A stretch of DNA of 64,000 nt from Psychroserpens damuponensis (GCF_000826655.1 NZ_JXJO01000019.1:1-64000); one strand, 5' to 3'. Positions 52,892 through 62,779 are shown, counted from the stretch's first letter. The notes: generated from the letters alone by a model not told the origin. Made by a program: numbers and translations.

Positions 52892-53788
52892 TTATAATAC
52901 AGATTCACTATCATGCTTAACTTTAGCGTAACTATAGCCTTGCTCCCACCATTTTGTCATTAAACGTTTACTAAAAATCAATGAATTTTCAGTTAAGCTT
53001 GTTGGTGTATAGTAAAGATTGAGTTTCACTCCTCTATTTTTAGCAGCTAATTTACCAATGACTATATCATTTTTCTCTACTTGATCCAATAAATGCCCAA
53101 ATAAATTAAGCATCAATGAAAATGGATTTTTACCCAATATTTTCGTGCGTTCCATTTGTTCAGCTTCTAAAACAATAGCATCAATCTCTGTAGCTCCACG
53201 TAAAATAGCTTCTCGTATTGGGATTACGCATCCCAAACCACCATCGGCATACTCATAGCCATTAACGGTAGCCAAAGACATAAACGGAATGTAATTACAG
53301 GAAATCCAAATCCAGTTACAAAACTCCTCGTAGGTATGATCTTTAATAGATTTATATTCTACGCGATTCATAGACAAATTAGAAACCGTAACTACAACGT
53401 CCTCTTTTGTTTTTCTAATACTATCAAACTCCGCTTTAGTAAAATTGCGTTTTATATGTCGCTTCAATGCTTTACTCTCTCCAAACGTACGTTTACGTCT
53501 CATAAACTGCCAGAGTGAATTTACAAAATCAATAGACACATACTCTCGATCTCCTTTTTTTCGCTGTACAAAAGGACTCACACTAAAAATATCATGCTGT
53601 TGCACATTTGTAAATATATTGTACAACTTCCCTATATCTCCTAAAGCTAAGTGATTTACTAACAAACTCCCTGTAGATGTTCCTAAAAACATGTCGTATT
53701 CTCGACCTTGACCTTCCATTAAATACTGCGCCACACCTCCTGCAAATGCACCTTTACTTCCACCTCCAGATATTACTAAAGCTCTCAT
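52892..53788 (-). CDS. Patatin-like phospholipase
   Basis: 298 residues. The glycine-rich oxyanion loop GGGSKGAFAGG (8-18), nucleophile elbow GTSTG with S38 at 36-40, and catalytic D182 in DGG (182-184) form the Ser-Asp dyad of patatins. It should hydrolyse lipid acyl groups in the cytoplasm or inner membrane. The ATG overlaps the M1 peptidase stop by 4 bases (ATGA), so it is translated with it. Confidence 0.9.
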   Translation of the reverse strand: MRALVISGGGSKGAFAGGVAQYLMEGQGREYDMFLGTSTGSLLVNHLALGDIGKLYNIFTNVQQHDIFSVSPFVQRKKGDREYVSIDFVNSLWQFMRRKRTFGESKALKRHIKRNFTKAEFDSIRKTKEDVVVTVSNLSMNRVEYKSIKDHTYEEFCNWIWISCNYIPFMSLATVNGYEYADGGLGCVIPIREAILRGATEIDAIVLEAEQMERTKILGKNPFSLMLNLFGHLLDQVEKNDIVIGKLAAKNRGVKLNLYYTPTSLTENSLIFSKRLMTKWWEQGYSYAKVKHDSESVL

Positions 53789-55782
53789 TTCTGTTCGTTT
53801 TTAAGTTGCTCAATTAATCGTTTGTATGCACTGTCATTCTCTAACTCATCGATCACCTGTTTTGCATATTTTGAAAATCGCCAGTTATGATGCTTTGTAG
53901 CCTTTAAAAGACTTTTTATAGATTTAGATTCAAATCCACCAATGAGTTTTAAATAATCAAATGCTCGCATTCGTAATTCAAAATGATGATTAGGAGACGT
54001 ATACCCAATTAACTCATTCAAAACATCTTGTTTTTTATTTGGCTGAAATTCAACCGTATTTAAATGCAGTACCAACCACAAACATCGCACATTATAATCG
54101 TTAAACCCTTTTATATCTTTAGTTTTCTGCAAGTATTTGATACGTTCCTCTGGGAAGTTAACCCATAAACTATACAATGCCGCTTCAATGGTAACATAAG
54201 ATTTATCATTTAATAGCGATTCGTAGTGAGGTTTTAGTTCTTTCGGAATTTCAGTAACATATTGAGCTATTGCCTGTCGCACTTCTAAACTATTATTAAA
54301 AGCTTCAGGTTCGATATGTTTTGACACCTGACTCACGACTTTTATTTTTGCCTTATCGGAAATATTAGACACCAAATAATCTTTGCATTTTTGGGTATAC
54401 TCATTACAATCAACAGCTAGATAGTCTCTCATAAAAGCAGATTTTTTAAGACTTTTTACCACGGCATCTTCCGGAAGTTTAACTTCTGTCAACCAATCAT
54501 CTACAAAGCCAGATAAATCTTGTTGGCTTGATGTTTCTACCTCAGAAATAAAATCTGTAGTTGTTACATTTCCGAAGCTATGCTTACCTAAATACGTTTT
54601 CACAGCAGTTGTAAATGCTGAGTCTCCAACCTGCTCTCGCAATACATGCAAAGCCCAAGCGCCTTTTTTATAAAAGGTTGTACTGCTCGATTTGGCATCT
54701 AAAAGTGAGGTGCTTTGTCCTGCTTTTTCTTGAGCAATTAATTCTTGAGCGTTTTCAAACAACTGCCAATAATAATGATCGTCTCCAAAAATATTGCGTT
54801 CTGCCAACAAAGCGTAATAAGTAGCAAAACCTTCTTGAAGCCAGTGATGCTCTCCAGAAGTTGCCGTTACCAAATCTCCAAACCATTGATGTGCCAACTC
54901 ATGCGCATTAACTGTAATGTAGTTTTTATCATTAAACCCAATAGAATCTACCATAAAACTGTCTGAGAAAATCGTGAGACTCGTATTTTCCATCCCAGAA
55001 TACAGAAAGTCTTTTACAGGTACTTGCTTATAATTTTGCCAAGGATATGCGACACCAATCTCTTCTTCTAAGAAATCAAACATTTGTTTTGAATAACGAT
55101 ATGTTGGCTCAACTTTAAGCGAATCGTTTGGGTAATAGTAATATTCTAGAGGGATTCCAGATTTTGAGGTTTCTGTTTTTTTATTGTAGTTACCTATGGC
55201 TAAAGCGACTAAGTAACTGGACATTGGCTTTTGCATCTCGTAATGCCATTTAGTATAGTCTTCTCCAACCTCTTTGTTTATGAGTTTTCCATTAGCTAAA
55301 ACCTCATAACCATTTTCATAAGTGATTGATAAATCAAATTCTATTTTATCGTTAACATCATCGATGCTTGGTAGCCAGTTGCTGGTGTATTTCCCTTGAC
55401 CTTGTGTCCAGATTTGATCGTCAATGAAGTACATTGCCTTTTTGGGATAGGAAAAATAAATTAATTTAAATTCATAAATAGAGTCTTTCACCATGTCATT
55501 GGTGAAATTAAATATTAAGCGATTAGCATCGTAAGTATGACGAGCTTTAAAATTGCTATTATGAATTTCATAATGATCAATTCTATTTCCCGCATCAATA
55601 AAGACAGAGTCTATTTCTTTTAAAATTTTAAATTTATATACTACACTCCCTTTAACCAAACCTAAAGAGTTGTCAAAACCAATATCAGCTTTAATACTTA
55701 TAAAATCTACATAATCCGATTGTTGAGCGGTTATAGTTCCGAAGAAAAAAAAGAAAAATATAATTTGCAAATATTGCTTCAT
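53785..55782 (-). CDS. M1-family zinc aminopeptidase, secreted
   Basis: 665 residues. A signal peptide ends near 19-20 (ITAQ). GMENT at 263-267 and HELAHQ at 294-299 (H294, E295, H298) with E317 (18 residues between) give a complete M1 zinc site. A HEAT-like C-terminal region (about 455-665) follows. It should remove N-terminal residues from peptides in the periplasm or surface. It is the functional counterpart to the degenerate M1-like protein at 24718. The patatin gene overlaps its stop by 4 bases. Confidence 0.93.
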   Translation of the reverse strand: MKQYLQIIFFFFFFGTITAQQSDYVDFISIKADIGFDNSLGLVKGSVVYKFKILKEIDSVFIDAGNRIDHYEIHNSNFKARHTYDANRLIFNFTNDMVKDSIYEFKLIYFSYPKKAMYFIDDQIWTQGQGKYTSNWLPSIDDVNDKIEFDLSITYENGYEVLANGKLINKEVGEDYTKWHYEMQKPMSSYLVALAIGNYNKKTETSKSGIPLEYYYYPNDSLKVEPTYRYSKQMFDFLEEEIGVAYPWQNYKQVPVKDFLYSGMENTSLTIFSDSFMVDSIGFNDKNYITVNAHELAHQWFGDLVTATSGEHHWLQEGFATYYALLAERNIFGDDHYYWQLFENAQELIAQEKAGQSTSLLDAKSSSTTFYKKGAWALHVLREQVGDSAFTTAVKTYLGKHSFGNVTTTDFISEVETSSQQDLSGFVDDWLTEVKLPEDAVVKSLKKSAFMRDYLAVDCNEYTQKCKDYLVSNISDKAKIKVVSQVSKHIEPEAFNNSLEVRQAIAQYVTEIPKELKPHYESLLNDKSYVTIEAALYSLWVNFPEERIKYLQKTKDIKGFNDYNVRCLWLVLHLNTVEFQPNKKQDVLNELIGYTSPNHHFELRMRAFDYLKLIGGFESKSIKSLLKATKHHNWRFSKYAKQVIDELENDSAYKRLIEQLKNEQK

Positions 55783-55850
55783 ACGTAGGTTTTATCAAAG
55801 ATGAGACCAAAATACGGAATTTCACACCATAAATAAAGTTCGAAGCTATG

Positions 55851-55876
55851 AGATTCTTCGCTGCGCTTAGAATGAC
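55851..55876. repeat. Intergenic AGATTCTTCGCTGCGC-type repeat
   Basis: AGATTCTTCGCTGCGCTTAG then AATGAC. ATTCT (55853-55857) and AGAAT (55870-55874) can pair. Sequences of this kind are common intergenic repeats in other Bacteroidota, from memory. The gap 55783-55979 has no gene. Confidence 0.45.
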
Positions 55877-55979
55877 ATTTTCGCTTAACCAATTAAAACC
55901 ATGATTATTTCATAATATAATATGTATTTCAATTGCCAATGAGATTCTCTTTTCGTGGGAATTTGGTAAATTCGCAACT

Positions 55980-58118
55980 ATGAGCTCTAAACTTCAAACT
56001 CCTATAGATTACCTCAAAGGTGTTGGTCCTAATCGCGCAGATTTATTGCGAAGCGAGTTGGGCATTCACACCTATCAGGATTTGATTAACGTATTTCCAA
56101 ATCGTTATTTAGACCGAACTAAGTATTACAAAATTAACCAATTACAACGCAACAGTGCCGAAGTGCAAATTGTTGGAAAAATCACAGGTTTTAAAGAAAT
56201 TGCACAAAAACGAGGTAAGCGTTTGGTAGCAACGTTTCAAGACGATACAGGACGCATGGAACTGGTTTGGTTTAGAGGCCAAAAATGGATTAAAGAGAGC
56301 TTTAAACCCAATGTGCCTTATGTGATCTTCGGAAAAGTAAATTGGTTTAATGGTGTCTTTTCCATGCCACATCCAGAATTTGAACTTTTAAAAGTGCATG
56401 AAAAGAAAATAAGCACAACCATGCAAGCGGTTTATCCATCTACCGAAAAGTTATCCAACAAGGGTATTACGAATAAAGTGATGAATACCATTATGCAAAA
56501 TTTGTTTTTAGAAACCAACGGAAGGTTTTCTGAAACATTATCAAATAATATTCTAACTGAGCTTAAACTGCTATCAAAAAGTGATGCCCTTTTTAATGTT
56601 CATTTTCCTAAAAACAATGAACTCTTAGCGCGTGCTCAATACCGATTAAAATTTGAAGAATTATTCTACATTCAATTACAATTAATTTTAAAAAACCTTA
56701 TTCATAAATCAAAAATAAAAGGCGTACCTTTTACACAAGTTGGTACATTATTTAATTCGTTTTACAAAGACCATTTACCATTTGAATTAACAGGTGCGCA
56801 AAAGCGAGTTCTCAAAGAAATTAGAAACGATTTAGGCAGCAATGCGCAAATGAATCGACTTTTACAAGGTGATGTAGGTTCTGGGAAAACAATAGTTGCC
56901 TTCATGTCAATGCTTATGGCACTTGACAACGGTTTTCAAGCTTGTTTAATGGCACCAACTGAAATTTTGTCAGTACAGCACTATCAAGGTTTAAGCGAGC
57001 TGGCTAACAAATTGAATATCAGCATAAAATTACTCACAGGTTCAAGTAACACTTCACAACGTAAAGACATTCACAAATCTTTAGAAAATGGCGATTTGCA
57101 AATTTTAATTGGCACTCACGCTTTACTTGAGGACAAGGTGAAATTTAAAAATTTAGGTCTCGCCATTATTGATGAGCAACATAGATTTGGAGTTGCTCAA
57201 CGCTCTAAATTATGGAAAAAAGGACCTGCTTCTACACTACCAAATGAGACTGAGGTTAACATCATTCCGCCACATATTTTAGTAATGACTGCGACTCCAA
57301 TTCCGCGCACTTTAGCCATGTCGGTTTATGGTGATTTAGACATCTCTGTTATTGACGAATTACCGCCAGGAAGACAAGCCATAAAAACCGTGCATCGTTA
57401 TGATTCAAATCGGTTAAAAGTGTTGCGATTTATGCGTGATGAAATAGAAAAAGGTAGGCAAATTTACATGGTATATCCATTAATTCAGGAAAGTGAACAT
57501 ATGGATTATAAAGATTTAATGGATGGCTATGAGAGTGTAGTTAGAGAATTTCCGCAGCCAAAATATCAGATTTCTATAGTACATGGCAAAATGAAGCCTG
57601 CAGACAAAGAATTTGAAATGCAACGTTTTGTAAAAGGCGAAACACAAATCATGGTGGCTACAACTGTTATTGAAGTTGGCGTTAATGTACCTAACGCCTC
57701 GGTGATGATTATTGAAAGTGCAGAGCGTTTTGGTTTATCTCAACTACATCAGTTAAGAGGTCGTGTTGGTCGTGGTGCAGAACAAAGTTATTGCATTTTA
57801 ATGACGAGCCATAAAATGAGTCAAGACAGCAAAACACGTATAGAAACCATGACAAAAACCAGTGATGGCTTTGAAATTGCCGAAGTAGATTTACAACTTA
57901 GAGGACCAGGAGATATTATGGGAACGCAACAAAGTGGAGTTTTAAATTTAAAAATAGCCAATATTTTGTTAGACAAAGATATTTTACAAAACGCACGTTT
58001 TTATGCAAAACGCTTACTATCAAACGATCCATCACTAGTACAACCTGAACATAAAGTGATATTAGATGCCTATCGTGAAATTAGCAAATACAAAAACATT
58101 TGGAATTATATTTCTTAA
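55980..58118 (+). CDS. recG: ATP-dependent DNA helicase RecG
   Basis: 712 residues. The N-terminal wedge domain with an OB fold (about 60-140: VQIVGKITGF, TGRMELVWFRG) precedes a superfamily 2 helicase: Walker A GDVGSGKT at 297-304, IIDEQHRFGV (Walker B variant typical of RecG), MTATPIPRTLA, and QLHQLRGRVGRG (VI). RecG remodels stalled forks and Holliday junctions. Its own unit; the amine oxidase gene begins 16 bases after the stop and may be cotranscribed. Confidence 0.97.
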   Translation: MSSKLQTPIDYLKGVGPNRADLLRSELGIHTYQDLINVFPNRYLDRTKYYKINQLQRNSAEVQIVGKITGFKEIAQKRGKRLVATFQDDTGRMELVWFRGQKWIKESFKPNVPYVIFGKVNWFNGVFSMPHPEFELLKVHEKKISTTMQAVYPSTEKLSNKGITNKVMNTIMQNLFLETNGRFSETLSNNILTELKLLSKSDALFNVHFPKNNELLARAQYRLKFEELFYIQLQLILKNLIHKSKIKGVPFTQVGTLFNSFYKDHLPFELTGAQKRVLKEIRNDLGSNAQMNRLLQGDVGSGKTIVAFMSMLMALDNGFQACLMAPTEILSVQHYQGLSELANKLNISIKLLTGSSNTSQRKDIHKSLENGDLQILIGTHALLEDKVKFKNLGLAIIDEQHRFGVAQRSKLWKKGPASTLPNETEVNIIPPHILVMTATPIPRTLAMSVYGDLDISVIDELPPGRQAIKTVHRYDSNRLKVLRFMRDEIEKGRQIYMVYPLIQESEHMDYKDLMDGYESVVREFPQPKYQISIVHGKMKPADKEFEMQRFVKGETQIMVATTVIEVGVNVPNASVMIIESAERFGLSQLHQLRGRVGRGAEQSYCILMTSHKMSQDSKTRIETMTKTSDGFEIAEVDLQLRGPGDIMGTQQSGVLNLKIANILLDKDILQNARFYAKRLLSNDPSLVQPEHKVILDAYREISKYKNIWNYIS

Positions 58119-58133
58119 ACAACTATATTTTAA

Positions 58134-59201
58134 ATGCAAAACAAAACAGCAGATGTCGTAATTATTGGAGCAGGTTTAACTGGCCTAACACTTGCTTATT
58201 ATTTAAAACAATTAGATGTTTCTTTATTAATCATTGAAGCGAGGGATCGAATTGGAGGACGAATCTACACAAAACAAAATGCAAACCAGGCTCCTTTAGA
58301 ACTTGGAGCAACATGGTTAGTTAACGAGCATAGAGAACTCCTAAATCTAATAAAAACATTGGATCTTGAGGTTTTTGAGCAATTCTACGGAACAACCGCT
58401 ATTTATGAACCTAATACAGAAAACCCAGCTCAATTAGTAAAACTCCCACAAAACAACCATAGTAGTTATCGTATAAAAAACGGAACGCAAAGTATGATTA
58501 AAGCACTTTCTGAAACGTTAGACTCAAATCAAATTATAACTAATTGTGAGATTTCTGAGATTGCAGAGCATACTGGTAACATTACAGCAACTTCCAAAAG
58601 TTTTGAATTCACTTGTAAGCACATAGTCTCAACCCTACCTCCTCAACTTTTTGAAAATACGATAAACGTTAAACCTGAACTACCACCTAGTGTCAAAGAA
58701 ATTATGAAAAACACGCATACTTGGATGCACGATTCCATCAAGGTTGGATTTACATTTGCGAATCCTTTTTGGAAAAACATCAGTACAAGTGGTACAATTT
58801 ATAGTAATGTAAGTGTTTTACAAGAATTTTATGATCACTCCAGCGCAGATAATACCAAACATGCTTTGGTAGGTTTTATGAATAAAGAACTAAACCACTA
58901 CACAAAAGCACAAAGAAAAGATCTTGCACTAAAGCAATTAGAACGTTATTACGGTAGTCATATCCATGATTACTTATCGTATGAAGAATTAGCTTGGAAA
59001 AACGAAACGTTTACAACAGCGGTTAACAATAGCTATATTATGCCACAACGTAACAATGGCCACCCTGTTTTTCAAGAGGCTTATTTAAATAACACCTTGT
59101 TTATTGCTGGAACAGAGACAAGTGAGTTTGCTCCTGGCAAGATGGAAGGCGCAATTAGAAGTGCACAACGGGTTTTCAATCAAATTAAATCACTTTTATA
59201 A
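58134..59201 (+). CDS. FAD-dependent amine oxidase-family protein
   Basis: 355 residues. The dinucleotide-binding VIIGAGLTGLTLAYYL at about 9-24, LLIIEARDRIGGRI near 31-44 and a C-terminal FIAGTETSEFAPGKMEGA (FAD-pyrophosphate contact) are diagnostic for the flavin amine oxidase family. Somewhat short, without a long signal. It may oxidise an amine or another small substrate. The stop is 26 bases before miaE, and the two are probably cotranscribed. Confidence 0.85.
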   Translation: MQNKTADVVIIGAGLTGLTLAYYLKQLDVSLLIIEARDRIGGRIYTKQNANQAPLELGATWLVNEHRELLNLIKTLDLEVFEQFYGTTAIYEPNTENPAQLVKLPQNNHSSYRIKNGTQSMIKALSETLDSNQIITNCEISEIAEHTGNITATSKSFEFTCKHIVSTLPPQLFENTINVKPELPPSVKEIMKNTHTWMHDSIKVGFTFANPFWKNISTSGTIYSNVSVLQEFYDHSSADNTKHALVGFMNKELNHYTKAQRKDLALKQLERYYGSHIHDYLSYEELAWKNETFTTAVNNSYIMPQRNNGHPVFQEAYLNNTLFIAGTETSEFAPGKMEGAIRSAQRVFNQIKSLL

Positions 59202-59226
59202 GTATCTTTATCAAAAAATTAGAACC

Positions 59227-59814
59227 ATGAGCATGCTTCACCTTAAATTAGCAACCGATCCACGTTGGGCAAAACTCGCAGAAGACAATATTGAAGAAAT
59301 CTTAACAGATCATGCTTGGTGTGAACAAAAAGCATGTACAAATGCGATTACTATTATTACACATAACTCTGAGTATCCAGATCTGGTTACAGAATTATTA
59401 GAACTCGCTAAGGAAGAATTAGAACATTTTCAAATGGTACATGATATCATAAAAAAACGAGGCTACACCTTAGGCAGAGAACGAAAAGACAGCTACGTTA
59501 ATGAACTGTACAAGTTTATGAATAAAGGCGGAAGCAGACTACAAAGTATGGTTGATCGTTTATTATTTTCGGCTATGATAGAAGCACGTAGTTGCGAACG
59601 TTTTAAACTCTTATCACAACGTATTAAAGACGAAGAATTATCTAAATTTTATTATGACTTAATGGTTAGTGAAGCTGGACATTACACCACATTTATAACA
59701 TTTGCTCGAAAATACGGTAAAGACATTGATGTTGACAAACGCTGGAAAGAACTTGTTGAGTTTGAAGCAGAAGTTATTAAAAGCTACGGAAAGTCTGAAT
59801 CTATTCATGGTTAA
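59227..59814 (+). CDS. miaE: tRNA-(ms2io6A) hydroxylase-like protein
   Basis: 195 residues from ATG 59227; the frame is open upstream into the oxidase gene, but MSMLHLKLATDPRWA is the family start. Di-iron ligands appear as ExxH pairs: E64-x-x-H67 (EELEHFQ), E119 (MIEARSCERF) and E149-x-x-H152 (SEAGHY). MiaE hydroxylates the isopentenyl group of A37 in tRNA. The start places the gene as a close follower of the amine oxidase gene. Confidence 0.9.
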   Translation: MSMLHLKLATDPRWAKLAEDNIEEILTDHAWCEQKACTNAITIITHNSEYPDLVTELLELAKEELEHFQMVHDIIKKRGYTLGRERKDSYVNELYKFMNKGGSRLQSMVDRLLFSAMIEARSCERFKLLSQRIKDEELSKFYYDLMVSEAGHYTTFITFARKYGKDIDVDKRWKELVEFEAEVIKSYGKSESIHG

Positions 59815-59885
59815 GTAAATCCCTTTTTTAAGAAAATTTTATGCTTGGTTTTTCTTCGGAAAGTCTCACAGTTCAAAAAAAGCTT

Positions 59886-59893
59886 TAATTTTG
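59886..59893 (+). promoter_or_regulatory. TAATTTTG promoter element almost at a start codon
   Basis: TAATTTTG matches TAnnTTTG and ends only 4 bases before the ATG at 59898, so the transcript could be leaderless. There is no -33 TTG at the expected distance. A dispersed CTTCGGAA (59854-59861) lies upstream. Confidence 0.4.
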
Positions 59894-59897
59894 TAGC

Positions 59898-60269
59898 ATG
59901 AAAATTAAACTTACATCATTTCTTACATTACTCTTAGGATTCTGCTTTTTTGCAGCTTACCCAAGCGCTAACGATGTAAATTTAATTCCTAAAACTCATT
60001 TTGAAGTTTCACATGATGATGTAAACGACTCATCTTTAAAACCAGTTAGCTATCTTCATACCAATGATTCTCTAGACAGAATCTTTACTAACAACCAAAA
60101 CACATACACTCCAGTAGTTCTAAAAAAACTTACTGATGCTAACACAAAAGCAAACATAAACAAACACCAAACGGTAGTTGAACTCAATAAATCTCATCAA
60201 TACGAGACGCACCTCATACTGAGTTTTTTAACAACCGATATTATTTTCCCTTTTCACAACTTTTGGTAA
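59898..60269 (+). CDS. Hypothetical small secreted protein
   Basis: 123 residues. A signal peptide ends near 20-24 (GFCFFAAYPSA). The mature part is polar and low in order, rich in Asn, Thr, Lys, with an aromatic C-terminal end (IIFPFHNFW). No family recognised. Stands alone. The gap 60270-60369 has only a weak hairpin (TGTCAT-TTA-ATGACA, 60289-60303). Confidence 0.6.
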   Translation: MKIKLTSFLTLLLGFCFFAAYPSANDVNLIPKTHFEVSHDDVNDSSLKPVSYLHTNDSLDRIFTNNQNTYTPVVLKKLTDANTKANINKHQTVVELNKSHQYETHLILSFLTTDIIFPFHNFW

Positions 60270-60369
60270 TTCATTTTCATTTTTAAGCTGTCATTTAATG
60301 ACAACACTTTTTTAGCAATGTATCTACACAATGCTAATATCATAATACATTAACTTAAAAATTTTTAAA

Positions 60370-60846
60370 ATGAGTTTAGGAATAACTATTACATCAGCAG
60401 TTTTAGTACTGTTGGTGACTACACCTGTTGTACTTATACAACAACAACAAAAGAAAAAAGAACGTAAGCTGTTAAACGCCTTGAAAGCCTTAGCCAATCA
60501 ACATAAAAGTAAATTAGCAGAGTTTGAAGTGTTTAAAAATTTTGCTATTGGATTAGACGCAAACAATCATAATTTATTTTTTTATAAACAGAATTCTAAA
60601 AAAGAAATCTCTCAACGTATCGACCTTAACAATATTAAAAGCTGCGGAATTTTAAATTCTAAAAAAGCGAATCATACAGATAAGCACGACACCATTGTGA
60701 GATTACAATTAGTTTTAAACCCTAAAAGCAGTTCTAAACACGAACAAAACATTGAAATATTTAATCAAATAGATGATTTTCAACTAAATGGTGAATTAGA
60801 AGTGATACAAAAATGGGAACATATTATTCAAAATAATTTAAATTAA
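60370..60846 (+). CDS. Hypothetical membrane-anchored protein
   Basis: 158 residues: one N-terminal helix (about 5-25), a KKKERK stretch, then a domain with strands (FAIGLDANNHNLFFYKQN, RIDLNNIKSCGIL, IVRLQLVLNPKS), suggestive of a small PH-like fold. No family recognised. Followed by a good terminator. Confidence 0.65.
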   Translation: MSLGITITSAVLVLLVTTPVVLIQQQQKKKERKLLNALKALANQHKSKLAEFEVFKNFAIGLDANNHNLFFYKQNSKKEISQRIDLNNIKSCGILNSKKANHTDKHDTIVRLQLVLNPKSSSKHEQNIEIFNQIDDFQLNGELEVIQKWEHIIQNNLN

Positions 60847-60870
60847 GATTTTTAACTTAAAATTCCACTT

Positions 60871-60907
60871 TTAAGCCTTGATATACTATATTAAGGCTTA
60901 ACTTTTT
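60871..60907 (+). terminator. Intrinsic terminator before marC
   Basis: TTAAGCCTT (60871-60879) and AAGGCTTAA (60893-60901) form a 9-base stem with inner ATAT pairs possible; five T follow at 60903-60907. The marC ATG is 8 bases later. Confidence 0.8.
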
Positions 60908-60914
60908 GTGATTT

Positions 60915-61523
60915 ATGATAGAAATAGTAACCTCAATATTTTTTTTAATTGCCGTTATAGACCCATTAGGATCAGTACCTGTATACCTAGAAGCGACAAA
61001 ACAATTTGACAAAAAACATAAAATAAAAATAGCGGTACGCGCGTCAATAATTGCCTTTTTTATTTTATTATTTTTTATTGTTATCGGTCAATTGATTTTA
61101 GAAGGCATGGAAGTCTCCCTAGATGCGTTTCAAATTTCGGGAGGTGTTATTCTTTTTCTATTTGCATTAACTATGATTTTTGGAGATGGTAAACCCGAAA
61201 CAGAAAAACATTCTATTAAAGACTACAAACATGTAACTATATTTCCTGTAGCAATCCCATCTATCGCTTCACCTGGAGCGATTATGGCTGTGGTGCTCAT
61301 GACCGATAATCACCACTACACAATACAACAACAAATAATGACCACAGCTTTAGTTTTACTTGTCATTATTTTAACCTGCTTATTATTACTGGCTGCAAAC
61401 CTTGTACAAAAGAGAATTGGAGACTATGGGATTACTGTAATTAGCAAAATTATGGGATTAATTTTAGCGTCTTACGCGATACAAAGCATATTGAGTGGTG
61501 TCAAGGATTTTTTCTTTGTATAA
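60915..61523 (+). CDS. MarC-family inner-membrane protein
   Basis: 202 residues with six hydrophobic segments and the family motif FLIAVIDPLGSVPVY near 11-25, GGVILFLFALTM (about 75-87) and PSIASPGAIMAVVLM near 115-128. MarC proteins have no settled function. The gene starts right after a terminator and convergent with the TlpA-like lipoprotein gene 8 bases downstream. Confidence 0.9.
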   Translation: MIEIVTSIFFLIAVIDPLGSVPVYLEATKQFDKKHKIKIAVRASIIAFFILLFFIVIGQLILEGMEVSLDAFQISGGVILFLFALTMIFGDGKPETEKHSIKDYKHVTIFPVAIPSIASPGAIMAVVLMTDNHHYTIQQQIMTTALVLLVIILTCLLLLAANLVQKRIGDYGITVISKIMGLILASYAIQSILSGVKDFFFV

Positions 61524-61530
61524 ACACTCA

Positions 61531-62745
61531 CTACTCTGCTAACAACTCATCAACAAAGCTCTCAAATTCTGCTTTAAATTCTATATATTTTTCACCTGTT
61601 GCTGGCCCATTAAATCCGGTATGAATCTTTCTCACCTTACCTTTTTTATCTATATAGATTGAGGTTGGATACGACAATACATGATTTAACATTGGTAATT
61701 TTTCTTGAGCTTGAGCCTTATCTGAAGACCCATACTGAGCCAACAAGATTGGATATTGAATTCCCACGTCATCCTTTAAACGTTTTATACTCTTAAATGC
61801 TTTATCTTTAGACTTAGCATACTCAAAAGCCAATGCAACAAATTCTATATCCTTTTTGGCATTATTACTATAATACTCTGAATAGTATTTACTCTCATCC
61901 AAACAGTTAGGACACCATGATCCCATAATTTGCACGATAACAACCTTATCCCTAAAACGCTTATCAGATAACGACACCTGAGTACTATCAGTATCAGGAA
62001 AGGTAAACTCTAAGGCGTCATAGCCTTTTTTTAGAAATGTAAGATCATTAGCGCTTGGCAATTCATAAGTCTCATTACGCTTAGCAATAAAAGGTTCTTC
62101 CCAATGATTTCCTGAGTAGAATTTTCCGTTCATGGTACTGTCTTTTACTGTAGCCGTAAATAAAAATGCATGTGCACCATCAAAGGTTGATAGCTTCATA
62201 ATATCACCATCCATAACGCCTTCTAAATAACGATAATCTCCTGTTGTTGTTCTAAAAGTCCCTGTAACCTCAGTTCCATTTTGTTCAAAAACACCTTTTG
62301 CTATATATTTATCTTCTTCGGAATTTGGACTAAACACAGTCTCCCAATTACCTGTCACATTTTGACTAGGTGTTTCATTTTTAATGCTGAAACGATCCTT
62401 ATTTGATAATTCTGCCGAGAAAGACACCACGCGATCTAAACTTTCTTTTACAAAACTTCCTTTGAGATGCCCATCTTTTAAAACTGCTTTAATATAGCCT
62501 TCAAAAACTGGAGTTTTTATGACAATTGTATCGTGAGAATACGTTATATCTGTAACTAGAATCACTTCATCAGCATTAGAAATTTTTAGGGCATCTCGAG
62601 ATGTTACTTCAAAATTAAATGGTAACACTTCGGTATCAGTTAATTGCAATTCTGCTCTCCAAACTCCTTCTGGCAATGCATCTGAACGATTGAGATTACA
62701 ACCAAAAACAAGTATTAATATTGGTAAAAGAATTAGTTTTCGCAT
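61531..62745 (-). CDS. TlpA-like redox lipoprotein with an N-terminal beta domain
   Basis: 404 residues from ATG 62745; the frame opens at 62769 but the lipoprotein signal MRKLILLPILILVFGC (C16) and the position of the TATATTTG element fix the start. A beta-rich region (about 20-220, with repeats such as NGTEVTGTFRTTTGDYRY) precedes a thioredoxin-like domain with CxxC near 270-275 (GSWCPNC). It should act in periplasmic thiol exchange. A second copy of this architecture after the 9174 gene. Function inferred. Confidence 0.82.
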   Translation of the reverse strand: MRKLILLPILILVFGCNLNRSDALPEGVWRAELQLTDTEVLPFNFEVTSRDALKISNADEVILVTDITYSHDTIVIKTPVFEGYIKAVLKDGHLKGSFVKESLDRVVSFSAELSNKDRFSIKNETPSQNVTGNWETVFSPNSEEDKYIAKGVFEQNGTEVTGTFRTTTGDYRYLEGVMDGDIMKLSTFDGAHAFLFTATVKDSTMNGKFYSGNHWEEPFIAKRNETYELPSANDLTFLKKGYDALEFTFPDTDSTQVSLSDKRFRDKVVIVQIMGSWCPNCLDESKYYSEYYSNNAKKDIEFVALAFEYAKSKDKAFKSIKRLKDDVGIQYPILLAQYGSSDKAQAQEKLPMLNHVLSYPTSIYIDKKGKVRKIHTGFNGPATGEKYIEFKAEFESFVDELLAE

Positions 62746-62779
62746 CATGAGCTTTATTTTTAAAAACATTTCGTCTCCA

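Noticed and set aside
54467-54478. TCTTCCGGAAGT as another word copy
   Set aside because: It has an extra G and is a separate palindrome, so it was not counted.
60289-60313. Terminator after the 59898 gene
   Set aside because: Only a six-base stem with the T-run four bases away; too weak to list.
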